From an uncultured bacterium (lineage in GTDB: Bacteria > Cyanobacteriota > Vampirovibrionia > Gastranaerophilales > Gastranaerophilaceae): a stretch of DNA of 64,000 nt. The stretch covers positions 1 through 64,000 of the forward strand of contig URPS01000002.1 of assembly GCA_900549855.1 (NCBI GenBank). Reading direction: 5' to 3'. Below are positions 1 to 12,874 of this stretch, one piece after another. How positions within the stretch are numbered: the first letter of the stretch is position 1; each line of letters opens with the position of its first letter. A program made the position numbers and the translations under genes. The notes under the pieces are model-generated. The model ran no database searches and was not told the DNA's origin. It saw nothing but the letters and a program-made list of their open reading frames with translations.

Positions 1-2055
<2,055 letters not shown>

Positions 2056-2428
2056 TATTTAGTGATTTGTGAGATGTGAACTGTGAACAGAAAATTTCTT
2101 TCTACTCACTCATCACTTTTCACTCTTCACTACATTTAGTTATTTCATTGATGATTACGTTATATCATTTATTTTTTTTTTTGATAACAGTTATATTATT
2201 TCTAATACTTTACTTATATCACTGATATGATATACGCTTATATCTTATGCAATTTTCAATGTACGACCAGACTCTTTCGAACTCTGGTAACAAAATAACT
2301 AAAGACAACTTATTAACTCTGAGCCTCCACTATGCAGTGAATGATAGATGTACTACATAGCTTCAAAAGCTTCGACCTGGAATAGAAAGCTTATTTTAAG
2401 CAAGTTACTTGCACTTTCATAATCCCTA
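2056..2428 (-). other. 16S-23S internal transcribed spacer without tRNA
   Basis: About 370 bp separate 16S and 23S. I looked for tRNA-Ile and tRNA-Ala on the minus strand (T-arm GGTTCGAATCC-type sequence, acceptor CCA) and found none. The minus strand carries TACATTGAAAATTGCATAAG (2247-2266), a good match to the boxA-type antitermination element common in rRNA spacers. Next to the 23S 5' end, about 2060-2135, GTGA-rich and TCAC-rich arms form an imperfect inverted repeat that could fold as a processing stem. Other parts are AT-rich and featureless. Confidence 0.7.
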
Positions 2429-3953
<1,525 letters not shown>

Positions 3954-4475
3954 AGAAAGTTTATGTCCATCGTTCTCATCGCTGAGAACTGCTCGAACTT
4001 CTTTTTGTTGTCCTATCATTCTTTACGAATTAACAAGTTTATTCGTCTTTAATTATTCTGTTGTCAAAGTTCAAAATATTTACCTTTACAGGTTCAAACT
4101 TTTCAATTTTTCTTACTTCTCTTTATTTGCTATTTATATTCAAAATAAGGGTTTTTGGTTTGCACCAACCATCTGATTACTCAATTCCTCAGATTGCGAA
4201 AAACTTCGCTTTTGTTAGTACCGGAGGTTTCCTCTCCGAACATCTTCTATCTTATCTCATCAAGTTTTAAAGTCAACCGCTTTGTTTTTAACTTGTTACA
4301 AATCTTAACAAAACCGTTACATACAAACTCTCGATTTCTGAAGATACTAATTTTAATTTTAAAAGTGCTAATAATATATTTCGGCTTTTACGGTGGTGCC
4401 CTTCCGTTCATTCGGCTGCTGTTGGCACCGGTGTAAATCAATTTTCTTTACGCTCTGCTTTGTTTCGCACCGCGT
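3954..4475 (-). other. rRNA operon leader
   Basis: The stretch between the predicted start site (about 4475) and the 16S 5' end is some 520 nt and holds no gene. Read on the minus strand it begins with a large hairpin (about 4382-4436) pairing CGGTGCC with GGCACC and CCG arms. Two smaller ones follow: CGGAGAGG-aaa-CCTCCG near 4223-4243 and GCGAAGTTTTTCGC near 4196-4209. Close to 16S is GAACTTTGACAACAG (about 4059-4073), resembling boxA. Such leaders normally serve antitermination and 16S end processing. Confidence 0.55.
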
Positions 4476-4481
4476 TCTTTC

Positions 4482-4510
4482 ATTATAATTTGAAAAAATT
4501 TTAAAATCAA
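4482..4510 (-). promoter_or_regulatory. rRNA operon promoter
   Basis: On the minus strand a -35 TTGATT (4510-4505) is followed by exactly 17 nt and a perfect -10 TATAAT (4487-4482). It points towards 16S and is the best sigma-70 match upstream of the operon. The start of transcription would be near 4475. Confidence 0.7.
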
Positions 4511-4679
4511 GTGTTGATTTTACATTTATTTACAAGTAATTTTTATTTTCGCTTAAACTACGATGAATACTGGCGTTTTTTAAAATAAAAACTTAATTTG
4601 TTTTCATTTTTTTACAGATTTTTTTAATACACGACAAAAATTTCATGACAACATCATATAATAAAACAATTTTTAATTC

Positions 4680-4707
4680 TTGCCATATTATATATAAATG
4701 TTAAAAT
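4680..4707 (+). promoter_or_regulatory. Promoter with -10 box 6 nt before the ATG
   Basis: TTGCCA (4680-4685), a 16-nt spacer and TAAAAT (4702-4707) precede the ATG at 4714 by 6 nt. Transcription would begin on or next to the start codon, and no Shine-Dalgarno sequence is present, so the mRNA is probably leaderless. Confidence 0.6.
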
Positions 4708-4713
4708 AAACCT

Positions 4714-5118
4714 ATGGAAAGTTTAGCTGAATTTATACAAATAAGAAGAGAAAAAGCCGGTTTATCAATAACGGGTTTAGCAAACAAGACTAATATTAAA
4801 TTAGAAATATTAGAAGACATTGAATCTGGTAAAGAATTATTTTTATCAGTAACTCAACGTCAGCAATTAGCTCGCGTTTTAAAATGTTCTCCTAAAGAAT
4901 TAAAAGAGCACGAAAGAGAATATCGTTTTAAATCTGTGAATGATGAAGTTATTGAAAACTTAAGAACAAGAATTCTGAATCACGAAACGAATTTAAGATG
5001 TCCAATGTGCGGAGAACCGCTTGTAACAAGAATTGCAAAAATGTATGATTTAGAAGATAATCTTGTTTTGCAACCAAAAGCTCATTGCGTTAAATGTGTG
5101 TTCCAGATAAAGGAATAG
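4714..5118 (+). CDS. XRE-type HTH regulator with C-terminal zinc ribbon
   Basis: 134 residues. Residues about 5-65 read as a lambda-repressor/XRE helix-turn-helix: IQIRREKAGLSITGLANKT followed by LEILEDIESGKE, as in the family. The C-terminal half has two CxxC pairs, CPMCGEP (about 96-102) and CVKC (about 126-129), which should bind one zinc. The protein probably binds DNA as a transcription regulator; its target and any ligand are unknown. It stands alone between the rRNA promoter (divergent) and the giant gene at 5228. The start lies directly after a -10 box and no ribosome site is seen. Confidence 0.75.
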   Translation: MESLAEFIQIRREKAGLSITGLANKTNIKLEILEDIESGKELFLSVTQRQQLARVLKCSPKELKEHEREYRFKSVNDEVIENLRTRILNHETNLRCPMCGEPLVTRIAKMYDLEDNLVLQPKAHCVKCVFQIKE

Positions 5119-5227
5119 CTCTATTTTAACTTGCATTTTGTTAAAATATGTAAAGATTGTTTTATAAAAGCTAAAGTTTTTCAAAATTATGCCGATAATA
5201 CATCTGTGGAAAGGAAAATTCTGTAAG

Positions 5228-8200
5228 ATGGGATTCGGCGATTTTAGTTTACAAAATAATAATGGTGATAAAAAGCTTAACGAAATTAAGCATGGAGTTC
5301 GTCGTGACCAAATAGAAGCCAAATTTAGAAATATTTTTGACATATACGATGTGAATAAAGATGGTACTCTAGAATCTCGTGAACTTAGCGAATTAGAAAA
5401 AAGTTTGCAAGATTTTGCAGGCGAAGATAAAGTCCTCACAGAAGGTGAAAATAAAGTTGCATTAACTATTTTTACAAGCATAACAGGTGTTAAAAATGTC
5501 GATATATCCGGCTTTTTAAAAAATTTATCAGACGCATCTGAGTTAATTGAGTCCACTAGCCAAACTCTCGGCGAAGATGGCGGAAATATTATTACAACAA
5601 AATATAAAGATGGCGGAACAGAAGTTATCGCATATTATCCTGATGGGGAATACAAGTTTAAGAAAATTGATATAAACACTACTTCAACAAAATATTATTA
5701 TACAATAGGAACAAATTTAAACAAAAAATTTACAGCAGAAGATATTGAAAATGCTGTAAAAAAAGCTTACAAACAAGAACAAGAACGAGCAAAACAACCC
5801 AAAGTTATTGAGGGTCTATCTTATAGCATTCTGCCATCATATTCTGATTTCAAAAAAGCTTATTTAAAACAATATAACGTTAATAGAAACTCTGAAACTG
5901 AAAAAATAGAAAAGCACGATGTTGAAATGTCAGAACGTGCAAAACAAGATGTAAACATCAGAGATTTTGTATTAAGCCACTATATTGAAACAAGTCTAAA
6001 TATAAAAACAGGTTTAGAATCAATGGGAATATTAGATGACATTGGTGCTGCTATCAATGCCGGAAGTGGTGAATTATACACAGCTTGCAAAAATATATAC
6101 AACAAATACGTTGGTGATGGCACAACAGAAGATTATCAAAATTTTTATGAAATGGTTAAACAACTAGAACCAAATATCGAAAGAGCTGAAAAACTTAAAC
6201 AACCACAGATTGTAATGCAAAAGAATCCTGAAATATATCTTGAAGGGTTTAAAAATCAAACTGAACTTCGTTTTTCTAGTGCAATGGGCGAAAAATTTAA
6301 AGCGACCACAGAACAATATCAAAATGCCCAAATTATGGGAAAAAAGCTAAATATTCTGAATGAAGCTAAAAAAGAAATTGAACTATACGAAAGTACACAA
6401 GCAGCTCTAAGTCATGGCGGAACTTCCGGCGATGGATTCAATCCGGCTGAACATTTAGTTAATGCAAATAATCTTATGAAAGAATATTTTGGCAGCGAAA
6501 CTGAGGCGGCAAATCTAGTTCTGAAAGATGTCATTGGTAATTCTTCAAAAACTATTGAAACATTGAACGCTCTTATTGCAGATTCTAAAAAAATTAATGA
6601 AACAATCTTAGACGGCAAAAGTTTTGATGAAATAAAAGATAACTACAATCAACAATATAAAGAAATTTTTAACGTTGATTTCACTCCGGATGCTTTATCT
6701 GAAAAAATAGCAGACGCTAAAGCAACCGGAAGCATGGTTAAATTAGCAGCTATTACAATCATATCAATTGCAGTTACTCGCTCACCAGCTCTTGCTGCGC
6801 TTGCTCGTGTTGAAGCGATTGCAGAAGGTGCTGCAGCGAATGTATTAAAAACACTTATAACAAAATATGGTAGTGAAGCTGTTAAACAAGGCATTAAATT
6901 TGCAATGACAAGCGGAACGTTAGCAGCAGATACAGGGCTAACACTCTTGAACCAAGTTACCAGCAAAAGTGGAATCAATACAGAAGAACTTAAAGAAAGC
7001 ACTAAGGGTTCTGCCAAATATATTTACTTTGGTGCATATATTGGAGCTCCAATTGCGCAAGAAGTCGGCAAGAGTTTAGGTAAATTAGGTTTAACAAAAA
7101 ATCTTTTCAAAGGAGGAACAACAAAAACTTATGGTGCTGTTTCGCACACAAGTATTAGTGGTGAACAATTTGCAAAAAATTTAATAGAACACGGAAAACA
7201 ACTTTCAACAAAATTATTATCAAAAGGTGGAGCACTTGGCAGTGAAATCGGCATGTTTTCTGCATTGGAAATAGCTACAGACGGAACTAGTGTAAAAGAT
7301 GCTCTAACTGAACAAAGTTCTTTTTTACCAAAAATAAAAATAATGAACCATGTATTAGAATACATGCTCGGCGCAAAAGCACATACTACTACGATGTCAG
7401 GAACTAAAATTGAAGACGCAATAAAAAATTCAGGCATAAAAGATTGGAATATAAAAGAAATTAAAGCGCCAAAAGGTACCATGTACACAGTTGACATAAA
7501 AGGTATTCCTTTGGGTAAATTTAAAGATGTTAATTCTTTGACAACTGCTATGCTCGAAAAAGTTGCAGAATGTTATCAAAAAATTGAAATAAATAAACCT
7601 GCGGATAAACCTATTGAAGCAAAAACAGCTGAAAATGTTCAAAAAGTTGAAACGGTTGCTGAAAATACGGCAGTTAAGACAAATCCTTCTGAGATTGCAA
7701 CACAAAAAACTGATAACAAGAACACAGAATTTAAACTAGAAAAAAATGAAAGTGTTCCTAATCAATGTGGTGTTTTAGAGCTTCAAGACATTAGCGGCAA
7801 ACAAGCCGGAGTTGTAAATTATGATTTAAGAGAAATTAACGGTCAAAAAGTTTTACATTTTGAAGGACTTAAATCCAACATTTCCGGAGCCGGTGTTGGA
7901 AGTAAATTAATCAAAGAATTAGTTAAGCTTAGTAATGAGCTTGGAGCAGAAGGCAGAGTAGTCGCAACTGCTAGCCCAATGATGTCACCAGACGGTAAAC
8001 TAACAAATATGGGTTTTTATTACAAGCTTGGATTTAAAGCAACTGACGCTACAAAAGATGCAGAAATAAGAAAACTTCTTGCGGAAGGTAAAGAAATTCC
8101 TGTAAGCTTGAACGTATTTACGGATATTGAATTGACTCCTGATGGTATTGTCAAAAACACATTAAGCTCAAAAGAGGCTAAAAAGTTAGAGCCTATACAA

Positions 8201-9685
8201 AAGCAATATCCGGAAATAGTTAACGGTATTATTCAAGAATATGCAGGCAAATTAACCAATGAAGAAATTATAGAAAAAGCAGGACAAGCAATTTCTGAAA
8301 AGATTAATGAAGCATTACCGCATGCTCAAGTTACAAATTACACTCCAAAAGTTGAAATAGAAATGCCAATAAATGAAACACGTTTTGATAATGGCAACAA
8401 AACACTTGATGTCAATCTACCAGATGGAGTTTCAGAAGGTGTACCTATGCCTACTAAAATTAAGGCAGAATTAGGTACGACTTCTATTCATTTGGCAAAC
8501 GAATACAAAGAAGCGCTTGCTCCATGCGTTGAACAAGCTAAAAATACATTTGGAGAAAACAAGCTTTCAACCGTTAAAAATTTAAGCACAAGATCAAAAG
8601 GTGCTGCCTCAATTGAACCTAAGCTTGAAAAAGGTTTAAGAAAGAAAGGACATCTTGACTATAATGATGCAAAATCATGGATTGGAGATGCTGTTGGTGC
8701 CAGAATTATAACCAAAAATTTAAGAAAATTAAGCGACAAAGAAATTACAGACCGCATAAACAATATGAAAGTCGATAATAAACCATTGACAGCTGAACAA
8801 AAAGAATTGTTGAAAAAATACATCTATGAAGAAAAATTTGACTCAGACGCTAAAAAGCTCGAAGGCTTCTATTTGTTTGAACAATTTACCAGACCACTTG
8901 TCAAAGAAAGAACATCTGAAGTTGTTAATGAATTGTTGTTATCAATGGCTAAATTCTTGATGATAGATAGAGGACTTAGCATAGAACAAATTGAAAGAAC
9001 GGGGCTTTTATCCGATAATGCACTAATTGAGCGATTAAAAACAGATGATAGCATTGAACCATTAGAAGTATTACAAGTTAATAACTATACTGGTATATAT
9101 GGATTACCTGAATTTACAGTTGATCAAACATTTGCAATACAAAAACTTTTAAGTCTTAACGATAAGAATGGTATCGTATATACAAGAGCTGATATCGGTA
9201 AGGATTTATATACCAATACAGGTTATACAAGTCCAGAAGAAGTTCTGAGAGCACAGAATGGAGATGAATTACCAAAATCAATTAAATCATCTGGCTATAG
9301 AACTGCACAAATGAATGTTGTTTTCAAAAATGGTACACTCGGCGAAATTCAGTTCCGTGGCGAAGAAACAAATAAAATTGGAGAATACGAACATATTGCA
9401 TATGATTTGAGGCAAGGCAAAAATACACTAGGCTCACTGTTCAATGATTTTAAAGATGTAATATCGAAGCTTTCACCGGAAGAATACTCCGAATATAATA
9501 ATTATCTGGAAGCATGTTATAATTACTATAATAGAATTGAACTTGGACTACCGGCGAATAAGCCAAAATTACCTTCCAAATTTAATCCGATATTATCGGA
9601 AGAAAATATGAAAGAACTACACGATAAAAACGAAGCTCGATTGAATGACTTAAAGAAAAACTTTAAAGAAGGAAAAGTACGGTAA
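5228..9685 (+). CDS. Giant multidomain protein with EF-hand and C-terminal RelA/SpoT-like synthetase domain
   Basis: 1485 residues from the ATG at 5228; an in-frame ATG at 5189 would add 13 residues. There is no signal peptide. Seen in order: an EF-hand loop DVNKDGTLESRE at about 41-52; long charged helical regions; a hydrophobic, Ala/Gly-rich segment at about 500-620; a GNAT-like piece with SGAGVGSKLI (about 886) and NMGFYYKLGF; and a C-terminal RelA/SpoT-type fold from about 1090 to the end. That fold shows TRSKGAASIEPKL (RxK motif, about 1120), IGDAVGARIIT (catalytic Asp, about 1153), SGYRTAQ (G-loop Tyr, about 1356), GEIQFRG (catalytic Glu, about 1372) and EYEHIAYDLR. The family makes (p)ppGpp or (p)ppApp; as the tail of a large protein it may act as an effector or toxin. 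A stretch of about 200 residues is inserted between the Asp motif and the G-loop. The function is inferred, not shown. Confidence 0.7.
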   Translation: MGFGDFSLQNNNGDKKLNEIKHGVRRDQIEAKFRNIFDIYDVNKDGTLESRELSELEKSLQDFAGEDKVLTEGENKVALTIFTSITGVKNVDISGFLKNLSDASELIESTSQTLGEDGGNIITTKYKDGGTEVIAYYPDGEYKFKKIDINTTSTKYYYTIGTNLNKKFTAEDIENAVKKAYKQEQERAKQPKVIEGLSYSILPSYSDFKKAYLKQYNVNRNSETEKIEKHDVEMSERAKQDVNIRDFVLSHYIETSLNIKTGLESMGILDDIGAAINAGSGELYTACKNIYNKYVGDGTTEDYQNFYEMVKQLEPNIERAEKLKQPQIVMQKNPEIYLEGFKNQTELRFSSAMGEKFKATTEQYQNAQIMGKKLNILNEAKKEIELYESTQAALSHGGTSGDGFNPAEHLVNANNLMKEYFGSETEAANLVLKDVIGNSSKTIETLNALIADSKKINETILDGKSFDEIKDNYNQQYKEIFNVDFTPDALSEKIADAKATGSMVKLAAITIISIAVTRSPALAALARVEAIAEGAAANVLKTLITKYGSEAVKQGIKFAMTSGTLAADTGLTLLNQVTSKSGINTEELKESTKGSAKYIYFGAYIGAPIAQEVGKSLGKLGLTKNLFKGGTTKTYGAVSHTSISGEQFAKNLIEHGKQLSTKLLSKGGALGSEIGMFSALEIATDGTSVKDALTEQSSFLPKIKIMNHVLEYMLGAKAHTTTMSGTKIEDAIKNSGIKDWNIKEIKAPKGTMYTVDIKGIPLGKFKDVNSLTTAMLEKVAECYQKIEINKPADKPIEAKTAENVQKVETVAENTAVKTNPSEIATQKTDNKNTEFKLEKNESVPNQCGVLELQDISGKQAGVVNYDLREINGQKVLHFEGLKSNISGAGVGSKLIKELVKLSNELGAEGRVVATASPMMSPDGKLTNMGFYYKLGFKATDATKDAEIRKLLAEGKEIPVSLNVFTDIELTPDGIVKNTLSSKEAKKLEPIQKQYPEIVNGIIQEYAGKLTNEEIIEKAGQAISEKINEALPHAQVTNYTPKVEIEMPINETRFDNGNKTLDVNLPDGVSEGVPMPTKIKAELGTTSIHLANEYKEALAPCVEQAKNTFGENKLSTVKNLSTRSKGAASIEPKLEKGLRKKGHLDYNDAKSWIGDAVGARIITKNLRKLSDKEITDRINNMKVDNKPLTAEQKELLKKYIYEEKFDSDAKKLEGFYLFEQFTRPLVKERTSEVVNELLLSMAKFLMIDRGLSIEQIERTGLLSDNALIERLKTDDSIEPLEVLQVNNYTGIYGLPEFTVDQTFAIQKLLSLNDKNGIVYTRADIGKDLYTNTGYTSPEEVLRAQNGDELPKSIKSSGYRTAQMNVVFKNGTLGEIQFRGEETNKIGEYEHIAYDLRQGKNTLGSLFNDFKDVISKLSPEEYSEYNNYLEACYNYYNRIELGLPANKPKLPSKFNPILSEENMKELHDKNEARLNDLKKNFKEGKVR

Positions 9686-9698
9686 CAAGGAGCAACAA

Positions 9699-10112
9699 AT
9701 GACAAAAATTAACAACTTAAATAACATAAATAAGGCAAAAATTTCTGGAAAGGATATTGTTATGAACCTTAGTGATTCTTTAAAAAAAACAGTTGAAACT
9801 CTAAAAAGCAGAGTTGAAAAAGAAATTCCGGATAAAGGCTATTTTAGAGATTTTGCAGAAGATTTTGCAAACACTAATAAAGATATCTATGCAAAAGCCG
9901 TTTCTTTATCAATTAAAAAAGACATTAATAATGATGGAAAAGCATATTTAGTTGTAAATATTTTACATCCTAAAATGATGCTGAATGCATCTTCTATTGA
10001 AGCTTATGGTACAAGAAATGATTTATTAAAAGAATTAAATGACGCTAATATAATAAAAAGATTAGAAGACCGCATTAAAAATCTTTCTGAAAGAATGAAA
10101 GAAGATTATTAA
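9699..10112 (+). CDS. Small partner of the RelA/SpoT-tailed protein, unknown
   Basis: 137 residues, no family recognised. It starts 13 nt after the stop of the giant gene with AGGAG before the ATG, so the two are almost certainly co-transcribed. It is Lys/Asp/Asn-rich and mostly helical with no membrane segment or signal peptide. The middle (VSLSIKKDINNDGKAYLVVNILHPKM, broken here at about residue 66-90) looks like two beta strands around an NDGKAY turn. Its size and position fit an immunity or regulatory protein for the upstream RelA/SpoT domain, but nothing in the sequence proves this. Confidence 0.6.
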   Translation: MTKINNLNNINKAKISGKDIVMNLSDSLKKTVETLKSRVEKEIPDKGYFRDFAEDFANTNKDIYAKAVSLSIKKDINNDGKAYLVVNILHPKMMLNASSIEAYGTRNDLLKELNDANIIKRLEDRIKNLSERMKEDY

Positions 10113-10126
10113 GATATTTATTTACA

Positions 10127-10162
10127 CCCCTCTTTTTATTTGCTAATATCAAATAGGAGGGG
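10127..10162 (+). promoter_or_regulatory. Hairpin that buries the ribosome binding site of the GH13 gene
   Basis: CCCCTC (10127-10132) can pair with GAGGGG (10157-10162), and ATTTG (10138-10142) with CAAAT (10150-10154). The 3' arm is the Shine-Dalgarno AGGAGGGG just upstream of the ATG at 10166. No U-run follows, so it does not look like a terminator. It may lower translation unless opened. Confidence 0.45.
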
Positions 10163-10165
10163 AAT

Positions 10166-11683
10166 ATGAAGAAAAAAATTTCTTGTTTTGCATTAGCACT
10201 TATTCTATGCAGTGGTTCTGTTTTTGCAAATGAAAATAATGATTTGAGAACGCTATTTCTAACTAATAAGGCGAATATATGCGGAATAAATTTGAGAATA
10301 TTTAACGCAAAAGATACAAATGGTAACGAAATTATTGATGAGAATGAAGAAAGCGGAAATTTTATTAATGCCATCGACCGACTTGATGAAATAAAAGAAC
10401 TTGGAATTAATACGCTTCATGTTCTGCCGATTACTCCAGTTGGAAGATTAAAAGCTTTAGGAACAGCCGGTTCTGTTTATGCGGCTGAAGATTTTTGGAG
10501 CATAAATCCACAGCTTGTCGATAAAAATTCTAAATTAACCGACATAGAACAAGCTAAAAAATTCGTTGAAGAATGCCACAAAAGAAATATTAGAGTAATT
10601 ATTGACCTTCCAAGTTGCGGCGCTTATGATTTATTCCTAACTCATCCGGAATTATTCATCAAGGATGATAGACTTAGTTCAATTGTACCAACAGACTGGA
10701 CAGATGTAAGATTATTAAAAACAGGAAATAACAAAAAACTTAACCAAGATGTACTAGATGCACATAAAAAATTTGTTGATTTGGTATTAAAAATTGGAGC
10801 AGATGGTATTCGTGCCGATGTTGCAACTATTAAACCGTCTGCATTTTGGGAAGAAATTATTAAATATACAAGAAAGCATGATCCCGAGTTCATGTTCCTT
10901 GCAGAAGCCTCTGATTCTTGGAGAGAACCGCCAAGCAAGTATGCTGAATTCACACCGTACGATAGACTTCTTCAAGCCGGATTTGACGGATATTATGGAA
11001 GTTTCTTCAATCTAAAAGATTGGAATGCCGAAGAATTTATAGAACATGTAAAATTCAACCAAAAACTTTTAAATTCATATAAAGCGCCCAAAAGTGTAAT
11101 TATGAGTTTTACAACACATGACGAAGTTAGTCCGGTAGTTTTGCATGGTGAAAACTTCTCTATAATGATATCTTGGTTAGAAGCAACTTTACCTTTCAAC
11201 CCTTACTGCATAGACGGGTTCTTTAGCGGAGATACTTATATCTATCCTTGGGCAAACACAAAAGCTTCAAAAACTGAAACCGACGACGATTATTATTTTG
11301 TACACAGAGGAAAATTAGATATCTTTAATTTTTCACGCAAACCAGATGGACACAATGAGAAAATATTGGAGAACTTTAAAGCGGCATTACAATTTAGAAA
11401 CGATAACATTGATTTAGTAACAAACGATAATTTTGTAAGCTATAAAACACATAACAACAAAGTTTTTGCATACTCTCGAAGCCTTAATAATGAATCAATT
11501 CTTGTTATCGGAAATTTAGATTTTAAAAATCCACAAAATAAAATAAGTGTTAAAGATAGCATGATTAACAAAAAATCTAAAATTGAAAAAATTTGTGGAA
11601 GCGATAATTATAAAATAATAAGACACGAACTTCATACAGACTTGAATGCCGGAGAAATTAAGGTATTTAAGATATCTGAATAA
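10166..11683 (+). CDS. Secreted alpha-amylase family (GH13) glycoside hydrolase
   Basis: 505 residues. An N-terminal signal peptide (KKK, then a hydrophobic core, cut after about VFA at residue 21) sends it across the inner membrane. The catalytic barrel shows all GH13 landmarks: IIDLPSC (region I position), GIRADVA with nucleophile Asp218, FLAEAS with acid/base Glu247, and TTHDE with His318-Asp319. Region I has Pro-Ser where amylases have Asn-His, so the substrate may not be plain starch. It should act on alpha-glucans or related oligosaccharides in the periplasm or outside. It has its own very strong ribosome site, which can be masked by a hairpin. Downstream lies an inverted-end repeat. 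Confidence 0.85.
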   Translation: MKKKISCFALALILCSGSVFANENNDLRTLFLTNKANICGINLRIFNAKDTNGNEIIDENEESGNFINAIDRLDEIKELGINTLHVLPITPVGRLKALGTAGSVYAAEDFWSINPQLVDKNSKLTDIEQAKKFVEECHKRNIRVIIDLPSCGAYDLFLTHPELFIKDDRLSSIVPTDWTDVRLLKTGNNKKLNQDVLDAHKKFVDLVLKIGADGIRADVATIKPSAFWEEIIKYTRKHDPEFMFLAEASDSWREPPSKYAEFTPYDRLLQAGFDGYYGSFFNLKDWNAEEFIEHVKFNQKLLNSYKAPKSVIMSFTTHDEVSPVVLHGENFSIMISWLEATLPFNPYCIDGFFSGDTYIYPWANTKASKTETDDDYYFVHRGKLDIFNFSRKPDGHNEKILENFKAALQFRNDNIDLVTNDNFVSYKTHNNKVFAYSRSLNNESILVIGNLDFKNPQNKISVKDSMINKKSKIEKICGSDNYKIIRHELHTDLNAGEIKVFKISE

Positions 11684-11708
11684 TGTAGAAAAAAAACACT
11701 AGTACAGC

Positions 11709-11863
11709 GTCATTGCGAGAAAATTAAGACTTTTATTTAGTAGTCTTGATTATCACTTCAAAAATTTTCGTGGCAATCCATTCTGTAGCGTTCAATTAAT
11801 TTTTGGAGTAAAGTCATACTACTAAACCGACGTCTGGATTACTTCGCTCCCGCTCGTAATGAC
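11709..11863. repeat. Interspersed inverted-end repeat, copy 1
   Basis: 155 bp between two convergent genes. It begins GTCATTGCGAG and ends CTCGTAATGAC, which are inverted copies with one mismatch. The inside shares AAAATTTTCGTGGCAATC-like and TGGATTACTTCG segments with the copies at 50256 and 58566. There is no coding potential. It may also fold as a long hairpin and help end transcription from both sides. Confidence 0.8.
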
Positions 11864-11866
11864 ATT

Positions 11867-12874
11867 CTAATAAAATTTTCCTGCTTGCTTTAGATTATTA
11901 AAATGTTCTGCATTTCTAAATTTAAACACTTTGGCTGGATTTCCACCAACGATTGCTAAAGGAGGGATTGCACCATGTACAACACTACCACCTTGAATAA
12001 TCACACCTTCACCGATTTTAGTTCCGGGGAGTAATAATACATTTGCTCCAATCCACACAAAATCTGAAATTTCTACACTCTTTTCTAAGATTTTGTTATC
12101 ATAAGGTATTGAAGCACCAAAATCATAGTTGTGATTATCAGATATAATCATACAATTTTTACCGGAATGAAAGTAACTACCTATCTTTACAAGTCCTTTA
12201 CCTTGAATATTCATTCCGCTAAAATGAACATTATTCCCAAGCACTGTATTGCGTGTAACATTCGAAAATCCGCCGCACCAAAAATTTTTACCTACTGTTT
12301 CAGCAAATTGTAAAACCTGAAAACCATAAATTTGGGTACAATACTTTTTGGCAAGCTGCTTTCTTTTGTTTTCTCTTTTTCTTAAATCAAAAATCCAAAA
12401 AGAATTAACCATTGCAATAAAATTTGCAACATTATTAACCAATTTCTCAGAAACAGAAAATAGATATAATAGCTCAAATATTTTATCCATTATAAATAAC
12501 GGTTTTTCTTTTAACACTATCAAAGGTTTTATTTTAACTCGTTTTTGATAATTATTTTTAAATAAATAATTCTGCAATTGATTTCTAAAAAATCTAAAAT
12601 CTTCATTTGCTACCAAAACAACATCAAAAGACTTATTTAATACATCTTTTAACTCAACACATCTGCTATCTGCAAAATTATCATTAGGAATTGAACCATA
12701 CTTTATATTCACAATTCCAACAATATTTAACGATGACAAATCATAATTTTGAAAGATTTTTTGACTTAATAAACCTGTTCCGTATATCAAAATTTTTTTA
12801 TTACGGTATTTTTTTGCAGCTTTATCAATTTGGACTTGCACATTTGAATAAATCAATGTTTCTTCTAACGTCAT
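11867..12874 (-). CDS. Hexapeptide-repeat O-acyltransferase with N-terminal nucleotide-binding-like domain
   Basis: 335 residues. The first 110 residues carry KKILIYGTGLLSQKIF, like the GxGxxS/G turn of PglD- and CoA-binding-type folds. The C-terminal 170 residues are a left-handed beta helix of hexapeptide repeats (VTRNTVLGNNVHFSGMNI and VWIGANVLLLPGTKIG), ending in AIVGGNPAKVFKFR, the usual end of acetyltransferases of the LbH family. It should transfer an acetyl or other acyl group to a sugar or amino sugar, probably for surface glycans. The ATG overlaps the stop of der in TAATG, so it is translationally coupled to der. Confidence 0.75.
   Translation of the reverse strand: MTLEETLIYSNVQVQIDKAAKKYRNKKILIYGTGLLSQKIFQNYDLSSLNIVGIVNIKYGSIPNDNFADSRCVELKDVLNKSFDVVLVANEDFRFFRNQLQNYLFKNNYQKRVKIKPLIVLKEKPLFIMDKIFELLYLFSVSEKLVNNVANFIAMVNSFWIFDLRKRENKRKQLAKKYCTQIYGFQVLQFAETVGKNFWCGGFSNVTRNTVLGNNVHFSGMNIQGKGLVKIGSYFHSGKNCMIISDNHNYDFGASIPYDNKILEKSVEISDFVWIGANVLLLPGTKIGEGVIIQGGSVVHGAIPPLAIVGGNPAKVFKFRNAEHFNNLKQAGKFY

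Noticed and set aside
2240..2310. Possible tRNA near GTACGACCAGACTCTTTCGAACTCTGGTAAC
   Set aside because: TTCGAACTC looks like a T-loop, but no acceptor stem, anticodon arm or CCA end can be formed around it.
5050..5556. 168-codon frame on the minus strand
   Set aside because: It overlaps the strongly supported regulator and giant genes, has no ribosome site and no family pattern.
6649..7705. Minus-strand frames of 91-122 codons
   Set aside because: They are shadows of the giant gene at 5228, whose own frame carries recognisable domains.
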